Shown here piece after piece: positions 9,484 to 18,418 of a DNA stretch of 64,000 nt. Each line of letters begins with the position of its first letter. The first letter of the stretch is position 1. Origin of the DNA: Clostridium_AD sp964467165 (lineage in GTDB: Bacteria > Bacillota > Clostridia > Clostridiales > Clostridiaceae); the NCBI GenBank assembly GCA_964467165.1, contig CAYXOL010000020.1, forward strand, positions 1 to 64,000, given 5' to 3'. The notes beneath the pieces were generated by a model that was not told the origin of the DNA, did not search any database, and saw only the letters and a list, made by a program, of their open reading frames with translations. Both the position numbers and the translations under genes were made by a program.

Positions 9484-9624
9484 CTATTAGATATACACCT
9501 ACCATCGGACATTGTTTTAAAATATATATTATATACCATTTATTATTTTTCTTTTTATGTATAACTAATATGAATTATGATATAATTTATATTAGTATAA
9601 TTAAATTTAATAGGAGGAATCCAC

Positions 9625-9696
9625 ATGTATCCATCCAAAATATTTATTCACTTGAAAAGTAAATATAAAAAATTCAACTTTTTAAAGTTGGTGTAG
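9625..9696 (+). CDS. Leader peptide of an attenuator
   Basis: A 23-codon frame (MYPSKIFIHLKSKYKKFNFL then KLV) with a strong TAGGAGGA ribosome-binding site 8 bases upstream and a TATAAT-like element near 9581. Its last codons and its stop TAG are inside the 5' arm of the terminator hairpin that follows. This position, overlapping the stem, is the classical layout of ribosome-controlled attenuators such as those of antibiotic-resistance genes. It is too well placed to be chance, but expression is not shown. Confidence 0.6.
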   Translation: MYPSKIFIHLKSKYKKFNFLKLV

Positions 9697-9742
9697 TGTT
9701 AGTCAAATATCTATTGACTATAATCTACACCAACTTTTTTTA
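9675..9742 (+). promoter_or_regulatory. Transcription attenuator with competing hairpins
   Basis: Terminator: AAAGTTGGTGTAG (9684-9696) pairs with CTACACCAACTTT (9725-9737), followed by a T-run to 9742; the loop holds an inner stem TAGTCAA/TTGACTA. The alternative structure is CAACTTT (9675-9681), which is complementary to AAAGTTG (9684-9690) and would block the terminator. The leader peptide 9625-9696 covers the switch region, so ribosome position should choose between the two. The controlled gene starts at 9779. Confidence 0.65.
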
Positions 9743-9778
9743 TTGACTATTTTCTTAAAAAAGGAGATGTAGTTTTAC

Positions 9779-10552
9779 ATGGAAATGCTTTATTGCCAAT
9801 GCTTTTGCGATTTTTTTGAAAACATATACTATACCAGTTATTTAGTCTATACAGCCAACGAAATTTTTATATTAGAGAAAATTAAAAGATTTGAGGCAAC
9901 CAATGAATATGAAGCATTAATTAAATTAGTAAATAGAATTATATTGAAGCTTGAAGCGGAATATATGAGCTGTTTAGCAGATAAAAACGTAGTCTTTATT
10001 ATTAATAATAAAGAGCTAATTAACGATTTAACATCAGATATTAAAAGGGCAAATTTAGATTGTTCTATGAATGGTTTATATAAGCAGATTGCTGATAGAG
10101 TAAAAAATATGGGATTTACCTTTCGTGAGGATTTTGATGAACAATTATTGCAGGGTACAGTTGTAGGCGATTATAGTAAGTTTTATAAATTGATAATTAA
10201 GTTGTATTTAATTATTAGGAAATCCCAGGGGATGAATGAGGAATATTATAAAAGTCTTTCTAATCACAATATGGCCATCCAAGATATTTTGCATTTCATC
10301 GAATTTACCGAACTTGTTATTGATAAAAAGATTGAGTATGTGGATACCATAAAAAAAATCAGAAAAGAAAGGAGAGAACTAAAGAATGAGATAGAGGTTT
10401 TAGGATACTTTTCTCCCCCACTTGGCTATTTACTTAATACTTTAGATACGTTCTTTAATTTGCAAGAATGTCAAAACCATCGTGAACCACTAAAGCATAA
10501 ACAGATGTTTTCTACTAAGGAGGCGAGGGAAAAGCTACTAAGCTCTTTATAA
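9779..10552 (+). CDS. Hypothetical helical protein under attenuator control
   Basis: 257 residues, mostly alpha-helical and charged, with a Cys-rich start (MEMLYCQCFCDFFENIYYTS) and a KKIRKERRELKNEIEVLGY helix near residue 197. No Walker, methyltransferase, ABC-F or nuclease motif is visible, so it is not one of the resistance genes usually found behind such leaders. Ribosome-binding site AAGGAGATG. The next gene (122 residues) begins 22 bases downstream, likely the same operon. Function unknown. Confidence 0.5.
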   Translation: MEMLYCQCFCDFFENIYYTSYLVYTANEIFILEKIKRFEATNEYEALIKLVNRIILKLEAEYMSCLADKNVVFIINNKELINDLTSDIKRANLDCSMNGLYKQIADRVKNMGFTFREDFDEQLLQGTVVGDYSKFYKLIIKLYLIIRKSQGMNEEYYKSLSNHNMAIQDILHFIEFTELVIDKKIEYVDTIKKIRKERRELKNEIEVLGYFSPPLGYLLNTLDTFFNLQECQNHREPLKHKQMFSTKEAREKLLSSL

Positions 10553-10574
10553 AGAGTTAGTAAAAGCTTGAATT

Positions 10575-10943
10575 ATGGAAGTTTTAAAAGTATTAAATAA
10601 GTTAGAAATATTGTTTAAAGAGTTAGAAATTCAGTATATTGTTTATATAAAAAAAGGTACTACCATAGATGACCTAATAAAGAAGATTCTTATGGTAATA
10701 GAAAATGATAATTTTAATTCTGCGGAAGCTTATAACTACTGCAAAATCTTAAAAGAATTATTAATAAAAAAGCGAAAAATTGACGATTTAAAATCTAAAT
10801 ACCAAAAAATATTGAGCATTTATACAAGCAAACAAATTAGGATTAATATAGATAGGAAAGAAAAGGATATTAAAACCAAAAGGTATACATCGAGGTTTTT
10901 TCATAAGAAAGAAGATATAAGTAAATTTTTAAATGGAAATTAA
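10575..10943 (+). CDS. Small helical hypothetical protein
   Basis: 122 residues, lysine-rich and helical (LKELLIKKRKIDDLKSKYQK in the middle) with a basic C-terminus ending FFHKKEDISKFLNGN. No clear ribosome-binding site precedes the ATG, suggesting translation is coupled to the 257-residue gene 22 bases upstream. Probably coiled coil. The two genes may encode partners. Function unknown. Confidence 0.45.
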   Translation: MEVLKVLNKLEILFKELEIQYIVYIKKGTTIDDLIKKILMVIENDNFNSAEAYNYCKILKELLIKKRKIDDLKSKYQKILSIYTSKQIRINIDRKEKDIKTKRYTSRFFHKKEDISKFLNGN

Positions 10944-11118
10944 TTAATAAAATATTATTGGATAAACAAGGTAAAAAGAACATTTCCTGTTTCCATCTAT
11001 AAAAAATCACCTAAATCTATTTAGCACACTCTTGATTTATACCCTATATTAGCATTACAAAATCAATACAAATACAATACAAATAATACAAAATGAATAC
11101 AGACGCAAGGAGGCTCAT

Positions 11119-11382
11119 ATGAAAAATCCTGATTATATTAAGTATCCTCCGACAACAAAAATACTAATTGAGGAGATTAAGAGAGCTTGTGATGATTATA
11201 TTGCCCGTAGAATTAATGAGAATGAATTGAAAAATATTATATGGACATGGGCTGATAATGTCGGTGAGAAAATGTTCAATGGCTCATATGAATTTAACCC
11301 TACTGTTATTCAAAGGGTAGGCACTAAAAGACTTACAATTGTAAGCCACCTGCTTAACGGCCACCAGTACAAGTTGTTTTAA
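11119..11382 (+). CDS. TIGR04540 family protein
   Basis: 87 residues with a helical N-terminal half and the conserved VIQRVGTKRLTIVSHLL end, which is the signature of the TIGR04540 family of small clostridial proteins of unknown function. AAGGAGG lies 7 bases before the ATG. The gene stands alone, ended by the terminator hairpin at 11517. It is common in accessory regions of Clostridium; no role is established. Confidence 0.65.
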   Translation: MKNPDYIKYPPTTKILIEEIKRACDDYIARRINENELKNIIWTWADNVGEKMFNGSYEFNPTVIQRVGTKRLTIVSHLLNGHQYKLF

Positions 11383-11516
11383 TTATAATGACCCATCAAT
11401 TGATTTTGAAAATCAAAATTTCAACTTCAACTTTATCATTATATAACAACAGGTTGGTTTTAAGGTGTATATGTAGTAATTTTCACATCAAATAGCATGT
11501 ATCTTAACAATAGAAT

Positions 11517-11551
11517 AAGCAGAAGGTTTAACACAACCTTCTGCTTATTTT
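11517..11551 (+). terminator. Rho-independent terminator
   Basis: AAGCAGAAGGTT pairs with AACCTTCTGCTT around a 6-base loop, followed by ATTTT. It lies 135 bases after the TIGR04540 gene and converges with minus-strand remnants, so it may serve both strands. Confidence 0.65.
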
Positions 11552-11630
11552 CATATTACAATTCTAAATGAAAATGAAAATCTTCGACTTCACTTAATTC
11601 ATCTTTTAAGAATAATAGGTAGTATTACAT

Positions 11631-11836
11631 TTATAACTCTTCTATATATCTTACGAATTCATTATCAATATTATCAATGTATCCTTTCAAATCACTCTCA
11701 CTAATTTGGATTTTTAAATCATTTAACATGAGATATGGTGATTCTCAATATCAATATCAAAATCAACATGCTCATTATCAATATATGTACCACAAAAATC
11801 AGAATTTGTAATATAACCACCTGTAATTCCATTCAT
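11631..11836 (-). pseudogene. Small broken gene of unknown family
   Basis: On the minus strand an AAAGGGTGG ribosome-binding site precedes an ATG at 11836 and the frame NGITGGYITNSDFCGTYIDN, which stops after about 37 codons; the adjacent frame continues with a coherent segment (LKIQISESDLKGYIDNIDNE) to a stop at 11631. The two pieces look like one small protein split by a frameshift near 11730. Family unknown. Confidence 0.4.
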
Positions 11837-11839
11837 AAT

Positions 11840-12305
11840 TAACCACCCTTTCGCTTTTCATATTGCTAAACTATTCTTAATTTGCTACCGCTCGTGAACT
11901 ACGCATTAATTTACAGGTTGCACCAGTCTCAAAATCATTATTACTGCAACCTTTAAGAATTATACGAATTAAAAATGAGAATAATGTTGGAGAAAAAATA
12001 TTTTGTTTGGCATTATTTGAGGCTTATTATTAATATTTTTGCGACTTTTAGTGGTTACATCGACTATGGGTACAATGCTTGGATTTATTGTAATTCCAAT
12101 AATAGTCGTGTTGTCATTTATTGGGTTAGTGGTTATGATATATTTTACTATTTTGCCAATAATTAATGCTTTAAAAGCAGTCCATAAAAAATGCTCCTCA
12201 TCTTTACATCACAACACTTTATCACTCTATATCTATAATTACACCTTAGAATTTTACATATTCTTAAATCTAATATTATGATACGTGTAAAAACATGACT
12301 TTTTC
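11840..12305. other. Intergenic, possible membrane-protein fragment
   Basis: Contains a hydrophobic frame at about 12039-12170 (GFIVIPIIVVLSFIGLVVMI) without a good start or ribosome-binding site; it could be a scrap of a membrane protein. Otherwise no supported gene. Confidence 0.25.
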
Positions 12306-13265
12306 TTATATGATTTTCTCAGAAATAAGTTTAAATTCATTAGATTTCATTTTCATTTTATAAACTGGTATTGACTTTTCCTTTGCAACTTCCTTTATGG
12401 AAATTTCATCTTTCTCTTGCATTTTAGCACCTAAATAAACTGCTGTTGGTGTAGGTACTCCTTTATTAAAAGATTTTGCACTTGGACCCCATGCAATAGA
12501 ATATCTCCATTCTTTTTCATACTGCCATTCAATAGATTTTATCATAGCTAAATAAGAAATCATTAAGCAATTATAATTATTCATATCCTTCATATATGGA
12601 GTCATATCAAATATTTCATTCTTATAAATTACAGGTTGTAACATTCTTGTTAAATCACTTTTTTCACCTAATTGTTTGAAATTATATTCTATACAAAAAC
12701 CACTATGATTTTTTGCATAATGACTCCACATCAATATTGAATTGTTTACTTCACTAAACGAACAATTTAATATTGATTTTTGAACCCCATCTCTATAATT
12801 CTTAATATGTAAATTATGTTCCTTATCCATTGAATTAACAATAGCTTCTGCCATTTCATCTGGGTCATAGTTCTCTTTTGTATTATCTAAATTTTTTTTT
12901 GCTAAAGTTATATAAAAATCCTTCGAGCTACTACATTCATTTAAATATTTTTCTTCTTCAGGATTAAATTTTAATCCTGTATTTTTTTTTAATGAGTCTA
13001 TTGTACTTTTTCTTATTCTGTTTACAGATTCTAAACTTATACTTAGATTTAATGCACAATCATATGGGTCATTATATTCATATGCGGTATTTACCCAAAC
13101 TGTATCTTCTTTGAAGTTATCTTTTGAAAATTCATTAACTGCCCTATATTTATATAGTTTTGTTGGTATATGTTTAAATTTCAATGACTTTGCTATTTCA
13201 ATTTCTACTTTATTACAATCTAAATTATATAATAAGTCTATATATTTATTAATCCATTTTTGCAT
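12306..13265 (-). CDS. DUF2971 domain protein
   Basis: 319 residues from the ATG at 13265, which has a GGGGG ribosome-binding site about 7 bases upstream; the frame stays open to 13364 but the extra 33 residues are not typical. Conserved DUF2971 features: KLYKYRAVNEFS, NTAYEYNDPYDC, then CSFSEVNNSILMWSHYAKNH..GFCIEY near the middle and EKEWRYSI toward the end. Family function is unknown, but members occur often in phage-defence islands. It stands alone within the cargo block of the 23 kb insertion. Apparently intact. Confidence 0.8.
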   Translation of the reverse strand: MQKWINKYIDLLYNLDCNKVEIEIAKSLKFKHIPTKLYKYRAVNEFSKDNFKEDTVWVNTAYEYNDPYDCALNLSISLESVNRIRKSTIDSLKKNTGLKFNPEEEKYLNECSSSKDFYITLAKKNLDNTKENYDPDEMAEAIVNSMDKEHNLHIKNYRDGVQKSILNCSFSEVNNSILMWSHYAKNHSGFCIEYNFKQLGEKSDLTRMLQPVIYKNEIFDMTPYMKDMNNYNCLMISYLAMIKSIEWQYEKEWRYSIAWGPSAKSFNKGVPTPTAVYLGAKMQEKDEISIKEVAKEKSIPVYKMKMKSNEFKLISEKII

Positions 13266-13587
13266 TTTAATTCCCCCGTATAGTAATGTGAGAAATAACC
13301 TAATTAATCTTTTTACTAATTTAATTTTTTTATAAATTTGTCCAGATGTTAATACTTCCATCAAAACTCAGTATATATTCCTCCTTTATTTCGTAAAACC
13401 AAAATGTAATCACTCCATAATATTTTACAAATTCAACACAAAATGTTTATTTAATTATACCATTGTTACCGTATATTGAATATGAAAAAGAAGGTATAAT
13501 TTTATGTAAAATCATACATTGGTCTTTTATTTTAAAGATTTTTTTATGTTATAATGTATTAAAAATATGATTAAAAGGGTGGCTAAT

Positions 13588-14076
13588 ATGGGCTTAAAAG
13601 ATGTGGTTGAGAGAATAGCAGGGGGCTTAACAGATAGTTATATAAGCATAGCTACGGACGTTCCAGTACAAGAGGTTAAACGAATTAGGGACATACTATT
13701 AATAGATAAAAATTTATATGCTCCCAAAGTAGCTAACACAGCACGATTGAGAGAAAAAAAAGAAGTTGTTATTAGAGCTATAAAAATGGGATTTACAAAT
13801 AGGGAAATAGTAGAGTTAACCCTTTTGAATGATTACATAATAGAAGAAATAAGAGATATAATTGATATAAATAATAACTTATATTTCTGTGTTTTACAGC
13901 TAAAAAATGCGGTGAGAAAAAAAGAAATATTAAAAAATGAACAAGATATTATGGACATTACAATAAAAGCTATTAAGAAAGGCATGACGAATGAAGATAT
14001 AAGCGACATAACTAATTTTTCTATACAAGAAATTGAAGAGCTTAGAGCAACTTATTTAAACCAATGTTTTCTATAA
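13588..14076 (+). CDS. Protein of three HTH-like repeats
   Basis: 162 residues from the ATG at 13588, chosen because AAAAGGGTGG lies 6 bases before it. Three related units can be seen: ERIAGGLTDSYISIATDVPV, RAIKMGFTNREIVELTLLND and KAIKKGMTNEDISDITNFSI, each followed by a helix (EEIRDI, EIEELR). This [A-I-x-x-G-hydrophobic-T-x-x-x-I] pattern matches the short helix-turn-helix repeats found at the C-terminus of Rpn/PD-(D/E)XK transposase-like proteins and in small regulators. Likely DNA-binding; target unknown. Confidence 0.55.
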   Translation: MGLKDVVERIAGGLTDSYISIATDVPVQEVKRIRDILLIDKNLYAPKVANTARLREKKEVVIRAIKMGFTNREIVELTLLNDYIIEEIRDIIDINNNLYFCVLQLKNAVRKKEILKNEQDIMDITIKAIKKGMTNEDISDITNFSIQEIEELRATYLNQCFL

Positions 14077-14220
14077 TGAACTTCCTGTTTTATTAGTTAA
14101 AATATTAACCTCTTACAATTTTTAAATATTAGAGAAGCTTTTCTGCTATAATGTAGCATTTTCAAATACAATAATGAAAATATATGGTAGTTGAATTTGG
14201 TATGTTTTCCTATTTGTGTA

Positions 14221-14535
14221 TTATGGTGTATTCTGTTTATTAGTAGTATTTATATCAACTATTTTTGACTTCATTTTGATACTATTATTTTTCGATTCTC
14301 TTAATTCCTTTGATAAAATAAGGTTTCTTTCTCTTAATTGAGAGATTTTTTTGGCTTTTGACACAATTGTTTTATTCAAATTTAAATTTTCATTTTTTAA
14401 CAGCTCAAAATCTAAATCCCTTGATTCCATCAATTTGACATCAGCTTCTAACTGACGGATATTATCCTTTAGAATATCAATTTGGATATATGGGTTAGTC
14501 GTATCAAACGTTTTAACTGAATACTCGACATACAT
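14221..14535 (-). CDS. Small coiled-coil protein
   Basis: 104 residues, beginning YVEYSVKTFDTTNPYIQIDI, then an almost continuous coiled coil (heptads rich in Leu, Glu, Lys and Asn from about residue 20 to 90). No catalytic motif. It is convergent with the HTH-repeat gene and divergent from the DUF3644 gene. The ATG has no strong ribosome-binding site. Function unknown. Confidence 0.4.
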   Translation of the reverse strand: MYVEYSVKTFDTTNPYIQIDILKDNIRQLEADVKLMESRDLDFELLKNENLNLNKTIVSKAKKISQLRERNLILSKELRESKNNSIKMKSKIVDINTTNKQNTP

Positions 14536-14771
14536 CTTTAATACATTGTTATTGTAAACTTCTGTACTTCCGACTATGAGATTAGAAAAGAATGGTTGAA
14601 GAATTATGGAGTTAGGATGGATTTATAAGTTATATAAAAAGTAAATTCTTATAAATGACTGCTTTAGTTTATTTAACAGTCATTCTATTTATAAAAGATA
14701 TACAGATATACGGATATACATAGGAATGGTTTTTATTATTTATTTTATATATATTAGGGGGGATACAATAC

Positions 14772-15848
14772 ATGAATTTGCGAAGGGGAAAAACAAAAAA
14801 TATATTAGAGAGTTCGAGGGATAGTGCTTTATTGGCTGTAGAAATTTATAATAAACCAAGAACTCCTTTCAGAAGTGAAAATTATATTACATTAATGGTA
14901 ATGGCGTGGACTAAGCTATTTCATGCCTATTTTTATAATTCAGTAGGTGATAAATATTATTATAAACATAAAAATGGAAGGTATCAGAAAATAGATGGGG
15001 AGAAAAAAACATGGGAACTAAAAACATGTATGAAGAACTACAAAGAATTAAGTAAATCTGTAGAAGCGAATTTAAATTTTTTTATTGGATTACGAAATAA
15101 AATTGAGCATAGATGTCCTGAGAGAAATGAAATAGATACAATAATATTTGGAGAATGTCAGTCGTTTTTGTACAATTATGAAAACACATTAATAGAAATG
15201 TTTGGAGAAGAATATGCAATAAATGAAAGTCTTGCATATTCACTTCAATTTTCTGCTATGAGAACAGAAGAGCAAGTTAGGGCAAACAAAGCTGTGTTAT
15301 CTACAGAAATAAAAAGTATTTGTGATTACATAAATAAGTATAAAACTATGCTATCTGAGGACACTTATAATAGTCAGGAATACAGTATAAAGTTAATTCA
15401 AATTCCTAAAATATCAAATACATCAAAATTTGACTTGGCGATTGAATTTGTAAAATGGAGTGATGAAGACAAGGAAAATTATGAAAAGTTAAATGCAATT
15501 GTCAAAGATAAAATAATAAAAAAAGAAGTTGTTAACGTTGGAAAACTTAAAGCAGGAGATGTAGTGGAAAAAGTTAAAATTTCAACATCAACGGAATTTA
15601 ATCATCATACACATAAATGCTTTTATTATGTTTTTTCAACCAGACCACTAAGTAGTATGGGCGAAATGGACCCATTCAACACGAACACCAAATATTGTAA
15701 TTTTGATGAACTGCATGGTGATTATGTTTATCAAGATAGGTGGGTAGACTTTATCATAAAATGTATTGAAAATAAAAAAATTACTATAGAGCAGTCAAAG
15801 GAAATGTTTAAAAATAAACAAAAATTGGATATTGTAGAATATTTATGA
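14772..15848 (+). CDS. DUF3644 domain protein
   Basis: 358 residues. The N-terminal 110 residues (SRDSALLAVEIYNKPRTPFR, LMVMAWTKLFHAYF, FFIGLRNKIEHR) match the DUF3644 family, which is HEPN-like: the conserved RNKIEHR resembles the R-x4-6-H RNase motif. The C-terminal half has no recognised domain but includes HHTHKCFYYVF and the KYCNFDELHGDYVY segment. AGGGGGG precedes the ATG. DUF3644 proteins are frequent in defence islands, where a toxin or abortive-infection role is suspected. It is the last cargo gene before the remnants flanking the recombinase module. Confidence 0.7.
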   Translation: MNLRRGKTKNILESSRDSALLAVEIYNKPRTPFRSENYITLMVMAWTKLFHAYFYNSVGDKYYYKHKNGRYQKIDGEKKTWELKTCMKNYKELSKSVEANLNFFIGLRNKIEHRCPERNEIDTIIFGECQSFLYNYENTLIEMFGEEYAINESLAYSLQFSAMRTEEQVRANKAVLSTEIKSICDYINKYKTMLSEDTYNSQEYSIKLIQIPKISNTSKFDLAIEFVKWSDEDKENYEKLNAIVKDKIIKKEVVNVGKLKAGDVVEKVKISTSTEFNHHTHKCFYYVFSTRPLSSMGEMDPFNTNTKYCNFDELHGDYVYQDRWVDFIIKCIENKKITIEQSKEMFKNKQKLDIVEYL

Positions 15849-16004
15849 TATTGAAAATAAGATAATATAAGGCTATATTATACTAATATAAACAATTTAT
15901 TTTAAAATGAAATTACTTATTAAAATATTCTTATTATATTATTTGATAAATATTTATAAGGGTAATCCATTAAGGTAAAAATTAGGTGCTAAGCTCTAAA
16001 TAAA

Positions 16005-16043
16005 GATAAATCGGTTATAAGAATTATTTTCTATAACCGATTT
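16005..16043. terminator. Hairpin at end of the decayed 316-residue gene copy
   Basis: AAATCGGTTATA..TATAACCGATTTTT forms a stem; it is the counterpart (inverted) of the terminator at 25869-25904, confirming that this whole block is an inverted copy of the right end of the element. Confidence 0.6.
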
Positions 16044-16545
16044 TTAGTATTATTGTGTTATTTGAGTTTTAGGTATTTATTAAAGCTTTTTTTTTCAACA
16101 TGGGTACTTCGGTAAATATCTGAGGACTGTTAGGGGATATATCTATTGAGTTATCAATTTCATCAGACATATCTGCCATATAATCCCTAAATATCCCAAA
16201 TATATCAAGTCTTTTTGCAAAATCTAATTCAACCCTTATTTTATCAGCCATACCACAATAGATATTAAGAATAATATCTGACGTTCCAGTACCAATTTTT
16301 ATGATATTTTTTGTTAAGCCCTTATACCTATGTAACTGCTAAATGCCAATATATTTTTTCTCTTAACCCTTCCAAGATAGCCTTTGCAATATCATTTCCA
16401 CATTTTTCTTAGTTAAAAGGAAAGATAAACAGTTTATCTGTATTTACAATTATTGAATCTACTTTAATACATCTTTTAACAATGGATTTATTATATATAA
16501 GTTTCTTTTTTTGTTTAAATCAATATTTACATGGTTTTGCACGTC
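16044..16545 (-). pseudogene. Decayed inverted copy of the nuclease-like gene at 24848
   Basis: The last 60 residues (RVELDFAKRLDIFGIF.., SPNSPQIFTEVPMLKKK) align closely with the C-terminus of the intact 316-residue protein, and the DNA upstream to about 16545 still matches its middle (the region coding KKKLIYNKS and KFIFHLN) but contains stops and deletions. The N-terminal part is absent. It is oriented opposite to the intact copy and shows that a second copy of the element's right end was once present here. Confidence 0.8.
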
Positions 16546-17074
16546 CAAAATCAGTTTTTTGCCACATATAAAAAATATATTTTTAATTTTTATGAGTTTA
16601 TATCGTTATATTATCATATATTTACTCCATATTTTGAAATTCTTAATAAACCATTTCCTAATATTAAACATCTTATTCATGTAAAAATCATGTGCTTTCA
16701 ATTGTAATAAACTTCATATTCTTAATAAACTCATTGACAATACAACATGGATTTCCTTTTGTTGACTATATAATACAAGATTTGACATTTGCATGATTCA
16801 GATATAATATAATTATAATCATGTAATAATTAAAGATAGAGGAAGTGATTAAACTGATAAAGAGAAAAGGCTTTGGAATTGTAAGTTCTGAAATTTTTTA
16901 TTTATTGAAATGATTTTAAAGCTGAATTTTTCAATACATTTTTGTAATAAAATGCACGAGAAAATTAAAACTTCGATATGATAAGAAGAAAGAGTAAGAC
17001 AGTAAATCCATCAAAGATGTGTTTAGCTATGAGAGTAACTTTAGCACAAGAAATAAAGGCTATATGAGGAGGAG
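16546..17074 (+). other. Upstream region of the recombinase operon with a small ORF
   Basis: AT-rich DNA with repeated TCTTAATAAAC motifs (near 16643 and 16718) and a likely promoter (TTGACA..TATAAT-like near 16775-16810). A 29-codon frame at 16978-17067 (MIRRKSKTVNPSKMCLAMRV...) ends in TGAGGAGGAG, so its stop overlaps the ribosome-binding site of the first recombinase gene; it may be a translated leader. No other gene is seen. Confidence 0.4.
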
Positions 17075-18391
17075 ATGGTTGTGTTAAGTGATAAAGCGTT
17101 TATTATGGCTAATTCATCACAATATAGATATGTTCAAAGAGAACATACTCTACTCAAAAATGAAAGCGTTAAATGGTATAACTTTTTCCTGTTGGAAAAT
17201 CAAGAAACTTTAGAGGTTAAAGTTTCCGAATATACAGATTTTTTTTATGAAACTGAGCTTTTAAACAGAAGTATTAACACTAAAAAAAATAATTATGGAA
17301 ATATTATGCTTATATTTTTGAATTATATTTTTTTTGATAGAGATATTCCTATTGAATCTATTAATGATATAACTGTGGAAGTAGGAAATGAGTTTTTAGA
17401 TTCATATGCATATGGCAGAGTTGGTGGCACAACTACAAAATCCAATGGTACGATTGATAAAGCAAGAAGTAGTTTAACATCATTTTATCATTGGTTAAGT
17501 AAAAAACGTATATATAAGCTTAAAACCATAAAGCCAAGTATATTTATATCTGTAACAAAAACCTATACAAGTAGAACTACTACAGGAATAAAGCATATTG
17601 AGAGAAAAACTATAAAACCTATTTTCAAGGTAGAATTCCCTAATATAACATCCAATCAAAGGTTAGAAAAGCCAAGTGAATTTTTGGCATATGAGTTAAT
17701 TGAAATTGCAAAGCAATATGACCCAATGATGGCTTTTCCTATTGCACTACAGACTTTCGCAGGGATTAGACGTGGAGAAGTATGTCAAATGGCTCAACAA
17801 AGAATCATGCGTACTGCTCCATATGGTAGGTCTATAAACTTTGTTATTGATTTAAGACATGAATTAATGCTCAGAGATGACGGGAAAAGAACTGGCAAAA
17901 TCAAAAGACTAAGAATTCAATTAGTATATGAGGCGTTTCTACCCTATTTGGACAAGTTATATAGAGACCATAAAGCTATTTTACAGCAACAAAGATATGA
18001 TGATAATAAATATGGTGCTTTAGTTATAGGTAATAACGGAAAGGCAATGACTACAGATAGGTACGCTCAAAGATTTAATAATCTTGTTCGTAAGCTAACT
18101 AAAAGAGTTATGGAAATGGCGAATAAGAAGCATTATCAGGCTTCACTGGATATTAATTTACTTTTAAACTATAAAATGACACCGCACTCTTTAAGATTCT
18201 TTTTTACTCAATATGTAGCAAGAAGAGAAAATACACATACTCTTGCAATGTATAGAGGCGATTTAAACTTAAATACAGCATTAACCTACTTAAAAGATTC
18301 TGCTTATAGAACTGAGTATATCCATAAATTACAAAATAGTTTTGAGGAATCATATCACAAGTTTACAGGAGATAATTTAAACGAAGTATAG
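17075..18391 (+). CDS. Tyrosine recombinase, TnpA-like
   Basis: 438 residues. A core-binding domain (NRSINTKKNNYGNIMLIF.., SSLTSFYHWLSKKRI) precedes a catalytic domain with the first Arg in FAGIRRGEV near residue 230, the H-x-x-R box HSLRFFF near 371, and a C-terminal LTYLKDS that may supply the Tyr near 405. The usual second His (GH) appears as RGD, which is unusual. AGGAGG is only 2 bases from the ATG at 17075, so the GTG at 17081 may be the real start. First of four co-directional genes (gaps 27, -14 and 19 bases), the arrangement of Tn554-like and RIT-type elements, where the recombinases act together to cut and join DNA. Confidence 0.8.
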   Translation: MVVLSDKAFIMANSSQYRYVQREHTLLKNESVKWYNFFLLENQETLEVKVSEYTDFFYETELLNRSINTKKNNYGNIMLIFLNYIFFDRDIPIESINDITVEVGNEFLDSYAYGRVGGTTTKSNGTIDKARSSLTSFYHWLSKKRIYKLKTIKPSIFISVTKTYTSRTTTGIKHIERKTIKPIFKVEFPNITSNQRLEKPSEFLAYELIEIAKQYDPMMAFPIALQTFAGIRRGEVCQMAQQRIMRTAPYGRSINFVIDLRHELMLRDDGKRTGKIKRLRIQLVYEAFLPYLDKLYRDHKAILQQQRYDDNKYGALVIGNNGKAMTTDRYAQRFNNLVRKLTKRVMEMANKKHYQASLDINLLLNYKMTPHSLRFFFTQYVARRENTHTLAMYRGDLNLNTALTYLKDSAYRTEYIHKLQNSFEESYHKFTGDNLNEV

Positions 18392-18418
18392 TTAAATGTT
18401 TTTATAAGGGGAATATTA

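Noticed and set aside
9779..10552. Antibiotic-resistance gene behind the leader peptide
   Set aside because: No ABC-F, methyltransferase, GTPase or acetyltransferase motif in the 257 residues.
12039..12281. 80-codon hydrophobic frame
   Set aside because: No ribosome-binding site and a composition that changes after about 45 codons; kept only as a possible fragment.
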